This document shows positions 34,740-40,885 of a DNA stretch of 40,885 nucleotides, piece by piece (within the stretch, counting starts at the first letter, position 1; the number at the start of each line of letters is the position of its first letter). The notes under the pieces were generated by a model. That model saw only the letters and a list, made by a program, of their open reading frames with translations. It was not told where the DNA came from and made no database searches. The stretch spans positions 742,384 to 783,268 of the forward strand of contig NW_003119425.1 in assembly GCF_000003605.2 (NCBI RefSeq). The letters are read 5' to 3'. The position numbers and the translations under genes were made by a program. The stretch comes from Saccoglossus kowalevskii. Its lineage: Eukaryota > Hemichordata > Enteropneusta > Harrimaniidae.

Positions 34740-37159
34740 AAAACATGGTTGGTCGTTAGAACCATGATTATGTTAGAATTGATTTTTTTGTCGAATTATA
34801 TTCTGTATTTTTTTGACGTGACGTTAGGGGCTTTGGATTTTGCATGTCTATCTGGTCTTAGCAAGTCATTTTTTAGGACAGTGCGTTATATGGTAACATA
34901 AAGCGTTTCTGTTGACAGTGTCGAGACGCATTTGCCGGGTTGTGAGCTCGACGTTTGTGCATGTACCTGTAATTTTGATCAAAGTTGTAGATATGAGAGA
35001 CGGGATCTGAAGTGACATGTTAAATACAGCCGGGTTTTCATTTCAACTCCTCCACTAAAGAAAACCACTATAAAATAGATTTAAATTTAATGGAAAAAAT
35101 GATTTTATGTGTGGTCGAATTACGGGAAACCTTCCGGCAATAATAATGTTGGATGGATGTTAACTTATTTAATATCCGGGCGAGGAACACACACTTTTGT
35201 TGGAATTAAAATCGCAATCATGCAACGCTTTCTGTAGACATTCTAAGCACGCTATATGAAGCTTCGTCATATGGTATTGCGTTATGACTTATTCAATATT
35301 TATTTTTTCACATTTGACCAACGAAATTAATATTTCACTCAGTCTATTATTGATGTAATTTTTTCTCGTTTTTTTCCGCCGCTAAAGAAAGACATATTTA
35401 ATAATTTACATTACTTGGAACTATTGGGAAGGAACGTAATCTGTTAAACTATCTTCCGGAAAGAGTATAATATCTGAGAGATTAACAAAATCATAAACAA
35501 TATGGATTGGCACCCACAAATTCATGCGCCAATGGGTCACTTTTTGTTCACCTGTTTTATTTTACTATTTATGTCACAAGATTAAATATGAATCCAATAA
35601 AAATAGTCCAATGATGACGTCTGAAGATAACTTTAGATGTCTAACAAAAATAGAAATAGTAATGTTCTATGTACACGCGACATGCTATTATATCTACGCA
35701 TACTCATAGCTGATTTACGCAAACTGTCGAATCGAAGTTAACTTTATGTATTTAACTCTGGGGAATTAAGGTTTTGTTTTATTTTGTTATTTAGGTTATA
35801 ATGTCGGACAAGAAGATTAAGAAAATCGTTCAATAAGCAATCAATTGACAGATTAAAAGACAAACAAGTTAATTACCTATTTTAATTTCTTAACGGCGAG
35901 CACCAATTGACAAATAATGGATTTCAGCTCCATAGTAAATGTTTTTAATGCGTCATAAACATTTATATTTAAGCATGCATGACATTAATCTACACAACTC
36001 GTGCAGACTGAATTATTCACGCTTTGTAATAATTGAGGTGAGGCTTAATTATATTAGTTGAACGTGCATAACTATGCATGAACAAGATTGCCTTCTTGGT
36101 GTATATATTTCTGTAGGGGAAATTACTGCTGAAACGAACAGAAATTCAAACCTAGGTGACCAGGTGACAGGAGAATTTGATAATTCTCAACTCGTTTGTG
36201 GGTGCGTGACAATAGTTAAATTACACGTCATTTGTTATAGACTGCAGGAATTCGTTCCTGATGTAGAACGCTTGTGGTGTTAATATTGTGATTTCCACGA
36301 GCAGTTTCTTGTTCTGTTTTTATACTATTTCAATATGATTTTTACGGCAAATAATTAATCATTACGAACGAGAGTCAGATGAACTTTGATAATCATTTTG
36401 AATAAAAATAAATTGCATAAAATACCATTTGCATATTTGTACGTGCTTTGTTATAATGTTGTATATTAAGAGTTTCTTCCAAATATTCACACACCTAAAT
36501 GTCGCCATGATGTCTTAATAGTATTTGTTCATTTACATATTCATAAATACGTTATTATTACACCAATTATCACGCTCGTGCTTTTACAAATGTATACTAA
36601 ATCGGATTTATATAATTAACAACAAGCCCGTTTTTTTTCAGCTGAAGTTTCAATTAGAAGCGTAGCCAAATAATTTTACAAGATGATGAAAGATTCTCAT
36701 TTCTCGAAAGCATATCAAATGACCCTGTATTTATTTATACATAAACTCCTTCTCCGTGGAATACATGTACATGATTGAAAACGACGTTTACACATTAGCA
36801 AATTATACCTGCGTAAAATCGAGTAGGCGTTATGGACACGAAATATAGCACATCTCGATATCATCGTCGTAAACGGGTGTCTAAAAACAACAAGATTGAT
36901 TTTAATGATTTACTATTATGACGTAATTTATTACTTTATTTTGTTTCCAAATATGTCATCAACAATAAATGCTACTATAGTACCCCAGGCAAGGAAGTTT
37001 ATCATAAACGTACGGTACAAACGATAGGACCTTTTTGCTCACAACAATATTTCCGAAATATAAATTCCGACACTAATAATGGATACGTATGATTCCAAGC
37101 ATATACTACATCAGATCTTAAATCAAGAATTAAACAGTATAACATTTTAAAAAAAATAT
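34740..37159. other. AT-rich non-coding stretch, no gene recognised
   Basis: Frames at 35524-35709 and 36074-36283 have no motif. No repeat or RNA gene was recognised. Confidence 0.6.
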
Positions 37160-37388
37160 CTACTTAGAATTGCATTTCTTGATTTGTTGGTATTTCGCCG
37201 CACATAGATAATGAACACACTTTTCAACAACAGTATTGTTACATTTGATTGTCCGGTTACTAAAATCACGTTTTGGCCAAATGTAAATCTTTTTCCCATT
37301 CACTTGAGTTTTAAAATGCCCAATACCCAACCATAGATCTTTGAAGAGGCAATAGCTGTTTTTATCCATTTTTAATAAAACATGTACT

Positions 37389-37826
37389 GTGTCATTAGTG
37401 TCAATTTGTAATGACCATCGCAAAAATGTGAACACTGAAGGCTTGACATACAGGCTATACACAAACGTCATGCAAGTAAAAAAAGATCACTGTCGAGTGC
37501 TACTAGATCTACAGGCGCCGTCTATTGAAATCCAGTTTTTCCAAGCGAACAAAACAATTATTGTTTGTTACAAACGTTCATGCAAAATCAAATCTGTACA
37601 ACGAGTCAGTAACGAACGAACGCTCAGATACAATAACATTAGTGAACATATTAAATTCGCCACTCTATTAAATTGCTCATTGAAGCGAATACGCCAAAAC
37701 CAAACTACTCCGAGCACATGTCGTACAGTTTTGATACTTGCCCAAAATATCAAATCCACTTTTATTCACGTTATTCGTTGCACGTTCATTACCGACGTTC
37801 ATCCCAGCCATTATAATCAAATATAA
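37389..37826 (+). other. longest unassigned open frame (145 codons)
   Basis: The frame is opened by a GTG; the first ATG is at 37470, leaving 118 residues. The product is basic and polar (for example KKDHCRVLLDLQAPSIEIQF, SLKRIRQNQTTPSTCRTV) with no signal peptide, membrane span or motif I can name. By my estimate, a stop-free run of 145 codons should arise by chance about once in ten windows of this size and composition, so it is notable but not decisive. A 103-codon minus frame (37160-37471) overlaps its start; no introns or promoter are evident. It could be an old coding relic or chance. Confidence 0.2.
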
Positions 37827-40309
37827 TACATTTTAACATACATTACAATACATTATAAAAAATGGGAAAAAAGCAAAATGAGATGAGATTGTACGTTCGT
37901 CTTTTTCACTATAGCCGCTGGCATTACGCACATAAAATATAATTGCAATGGCAGTGGCAGTGGCATTTGACCCACTAATTGATTTGTCTTCTTTGTTCCC
38001 CACAGGGCATAACAACAATGTGTAGACCTCAATAGATGGGATTAAACACATCAACCTAACCATTGTTAATGTTGATATCTTGTAAAAGTCATTCCAGATC
38101 ATACAAGATTTATTATTTGCATGCAATGTTATGAAAGTGACGCCCTAATAGTGTTACAGCTGGGAGGGGGAAATGGGATCTTCTCCTTATGCTGTAGCAC
38201 AAACTAGTGTTTCAAAGAAGACGTTCATTTGTCATTTCCGTAATATTACTTTATGAACCGAGCTAATACAGCTTATGACTTTACATTGTCGGAGCCCTTT
38301 TATGTGTTCTTCATTTCACGTGCACGTGAACAGAGCGAGGTGAATCGACTATAGGTATTAGGTGAGTCAAATCGGTAAAATATCCAGGCTGCTGACATAT
38401 TCGGTGCACGGTATACGGTATGTAAAACAGGAAAGATCAAATACGTAAACAACGACTGAACTGATGTTGTGATCGGTAACCAATATATAATTATACTTTG
38501 GCGTTCGAGGAATCATTCATTTGCAAACATTATATATGATCATCTAAGACCGCATTATTGATACGTGGGTTGTAATTGTCTGGAAGCAAAATGTCAGATT
38601 TAATCAAAAGCGTTTATTCCTTCTATAATAAATGTATCCTTGGAATTATCACATACCAGGTATCCAACGTTATCTGACGAAAGATATTTTTTTCATTTCA
38701 ACTTCGAGTAATTAAATAACTTATGGCATCAATACCAGTTTGTTGGTTAGGAAAGCGTTAGTCATGTGAATGTTATGAATAGAGTGATATTCATTTCATT
38801 GTTTATGATTACGTCATATTTTATAGCACCTATAACCGTGGACATATTTCCCTGTTACCAAGCGTTCCATGACAGAAGCTTGGTTCCTTACATATATTGA
38901 TTGACTTGGTTCGAAACAAGTAATGAACGGCTACAATAAGAAACCCTTATAGATACATTGAGGATCCATAAAATGTTAGTAACGCAACCAACTACAGTTC
39001 TGTAAACATAAAGAAATAACTGAAAATTACGCTAAACAACATCGGTAAAGAAATACAATTGGACCCCACGATAAACATGATGTGCTGTTAGGTGCTTCGA
39101 AAAAAGAGAGTACATCCTGCTTCACATGTGGCACCCTCATATATCACATTGAGTCATTATAGTAAAATGGCTTTAGTGTTAACCTGAGGTCTACATCTAA
39201 CAAGTGACATTGATGCCATTCATGGACAATCAATTGTATATAACTATATGCTCATTATATTTATCTACAAAATATTCAGTATAATAGTTTTAACGAATGA
39301 AGAATTTGTTTTTCTGAATACGTATTACAAGCTGTGGATGGCGAATGATTTCATATTCAATAATACCAATATTTTGACACCTACCACTTTAGTTTGTGAT
39401 GTACTTTTATATTATTTGTTAATAAAAAGGGCAAATATTATACTTGTGACAAAAATAACTAATCCGTTGTATGCTTCGATTGTTCATACTTCCTATTGAA
39501 ATGTCCGGCAGTTTTAAAAATCTGATTCTACGTCAGGGTATTTTTTAGTATCAATGATATGCATGCACTAGGATCCATAAAAACACAAATATAAAAGATA
39601 ATATGTCAATTTCGTCTGAAAAAAATAAACTATTATATCGTGATCGAAATGGATTCATACGTATACAACGCATGGCCGATACAGTATTATATATTATACA
39701 CGAAATTCAAATATTTCGTATAAATATTGTGGTTGTTGTATCATGGGATTCAAACAAGCATACGGCGCGATCAAGCGTGTAAACGATTTTTTTTAAACCT
39801 GAATAAATTCGTGTATTGAATTCGTAGTAAAATTAATCAAAAATCTCATCTGCATTCAACTGCAAACGACACTGACATTGAACAGCAAAATGTGTCAATT
39901 TGTGAAACCAAGTGAAGTGAACTGAACCAAATCAGTTGTACAATGGACGGCCATTGAATCATATCACACACGGATGCAGAACCTATAGCAGATTGTTCTG
40001 TTCTGCAAAGATATTTAGTGAATGTGAAACACTAAGTATATCATAAAAATAGGTTGTTTAATATATTCATAACATATTGTTGACATGATATAGGACACAT
40101 TACAATATGCAATGGGTTTGGCTACTCGTGTTATGTATAGTTATGAGTTTAGTGTTTTCATAGCATTTATTACAAATTAATGGTACAAATACTATAATTA
40201 AAAGCATTGAATTGTGTTTCACGCCTCTTTTTATTTGCTAAAATATATAGTATAGAACCAACCTGATTAAAATAAGATGTAGGTATGAGGCTCCATTTTT
40301 TTTTAATAT

Positions 40310-40312
<3 letters not shown>
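37827..40312. other. non-coding stretch upstream of the edge gene
   Basis: No gene recognised; the frames at 37833-38126 (minus) and 39248-39499 (plus) have no motifs. It contains a short GGCAGT hexamer repeat near 37952 and the double E-box at 38315-38330. Confidence 0.6.
38315..38330. promoter_or_regulatory. palindromic double E-box
   Basis: TTCACGTGCACGTGAA is a perfect 16-bp palindrome made of two adjoining CACGTG E-boxes, sites for bHLH-zipper factors of the MYC/MAX, USF, MITF/TFE or CLOCK type. An AP-1-like TGAGTCA follows about 35 bases later (near 38363). It lies 2.3 kb upstream of the edge gene and would suit a distal element for it. Confidence 0.4.

Positions 40313-40362
<50 letters not shown>
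40313..40362. repeat. (TA)25 microsatellite
   Basis: Fifty bases of perfect TA repeat, ending about 95 bases before the promoter motifs of the edge gene. Confidence 0.97.
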
Positions 40363-40363
<1 letters not shown>

Positions 40364-40457
40364 CCTTTTATATTATATTTATTTGTATTTTAGTTTGAAT
40401 ATGTCGATGTTTTGTTTTTTCTTGCCGTTAATCAGTTCTTAGAAAATTGTGTCCCAG

Positions 40458-40602
40458 TGACTCAATGCCTATACAAATCTCGTACAACGAGATCAGTTTT
40501 CGACGAGTTTTGTCGACCAATCATAGTGCGGCTTACAAAAGTAGCTTTCTGACTTTGCACATGCGCCAGACTCATCGTTCCAGGCTATTTCAAGATGGCT
40601 GC
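40458..40602 (+). promoter_or_regulatory. TATA-less promoter of the edge gene
   Basis: Before the ATG at 40595 lie, in order: TGACTCA (AP-1) at 40458-40464; an inverted repeat ATCTCGT-aca-ACGAGAT at 40477-40493; CCAATCA at 40517-40523; GCACATGCGCC at 40557-40567, one mismatch from the core of the NRF1 site GCGCATGCGC; and AAGATGGCTGC at 40593-40603, one mismatch from the YY1 site and overlapping the start codon. CpGs are noticeably denser here than in the preceding kilobases. No TATA box is seen. NRF1, CCAAT and start-codon YY1 sites together are typical of broadly expressed animal genes. Confidence 0.6.
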
Positions 40603-40651
40603 AAGTAATGTTAGAACCGATGTGAAATCAATCGAGGATTCCGAATTTGAG
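40595..40651 (+). CDS. first coding exon of an unidentified gene (19 codons, continues beyond window)
   Basis: The ATG sits in a good context (caagATGG, A at -3 and G at +4). Nineteen codons encode MAASNVRTDVKSIEDSEFE and end in GAG directly followed by GTGAGT, a strong splice donor (40652-40657), so the intron is phase 0. MAA starts followed by an acidic, soluble-looking stretch are common in cytosolic and nuclear housekeeping proteins, and no signal peptide or membrane segment is visible. I do not recognise the protein, and 19 residues are too few to assign a family. The upstream promoter motifs and the contrast with the motif-free DNA before them support a genuine gene start. Later exons lie beyond 40885. 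Confidence 0.7.
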
Positions 40652-40885
40652 GTGAGTTTTAGTCACTTTTACAAAAACTTAATTATTATTTGTGAGCAAT
40701 CACGATTGATGTATGTAATTCATTGGAGATAATTTGGATTTCAACTTTGATGACCTTGTATTACCGCAGGTGAGGCAGCAGTCGCCGATCATGTTAACCA
40801 ACCGACTTTATACTGATACAGTCAGAACGATCTAACTATTGCATTATGAGTTAATATATTACGGCTGGCAATGTTTTTGCGAGTC
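40652..40885 (+). other. start of first intron of the edge gene
   Basis: Begins GTGAGT and runs to the window end. Near 40764-40775 the word ccgcagGTGAGG could be read either as an acceptor (21 in-frame codons to a stop at about 40832) or as a donor. Neither reading has supporting flanking signals, so I treat the whole as intron. Confidence 0.5.

Noticed and set aside
40764-40832. Second exon of the edge gene (VRQQSPIMLTNR... to a stop)
   Set aside because: There is no pyrimidine tract before the AG, and the stop after 21 codons would give a 40-residue protein. The same bases read equally well as a donor.
1-40885. CRISPR arrays, rRNA, U6 or other snRNA, and well-known conserved microRNAs
   Set aside because: I looked by eye for regularly spaced repeats, rRNA and snRNA cores and several conserved microRNA seeds and found none. 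A covariance-model search would be decisive.

Overview
This looks like nuclear DNA from an animal, most likely an invertebrate. By eye it is about two-thirds A+T. It has spliceosomal intron signals, long stretches with no gene, microsatellites, and debris of both LTR and non-LTR retrotransposons. Nothing bacterial (operons, Shine-Dalgarno starts) is present. The species cannot be named from the sequence alone.

Layout. The left edge (1-1395, minus strand) is a broken pol fragment of a Ty3/gypsy-type LTR retrotransposon. It covers part of the reverse transcriptase and the region before it. It is damaged by a frameshift just ahead of the catalytic aspartates and by a 151-bp tandem duplication. 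From about 1.4 to 40.4 kb I find no intact gene. This stretch holds scattered relics, mostly of LINE type: an endonuclease fragment (21.2 kb, +), a degraded 2A-like leader (22.4 kb, +), a reverse transcriptase active-site fragment (26.1 kb, -), and two weaker reverse transcriptase N-terminal fragments (29.8 and 31.65 kb, -). There is also a possible solo LTR (34.2-34.7 kb), several unassigned coding-like patches, and simple repeats, including 16 perfect TTTTA units at 15.9 kb and (TA)25 at 40.3 kb.

The right edge carries the only convincing gene start. At 40595 a plus-strand first coding exon of 19 codons begins in a good start context and ends at a consensus GTGAGT donor. It is preceded by a compact TATA-less promoter with AP-1, CCAAT and NRF1-like motifs, and a YY1-like motif overlaps the ATG. 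The rest of the gene lies outside the window, and I do not recognise the protein.

The window therefore reads as a long intergenic (or intronic) tract, filled with old transposon fragments, leading up to that promoter. Within the tract are candidate regulatory sites: CTCF-like GGTGGCG motifs, one of them a 13/15 match near 26.0 kb, a palindromic double E-box at 38.3 kb, and two CCAAT-containing promoter-like patches. I found no coherent new multi-gene system. The leads most worth checking are the edge gene, the CTCF-like motifs, the mixed-orientation LINE fragments, the 20-bp motif shared between 20.5 and 25.2 kb, and the unassigned coding-like patches at 8.0, 9.7, 16.3, 30.5 and 37.4 kb.
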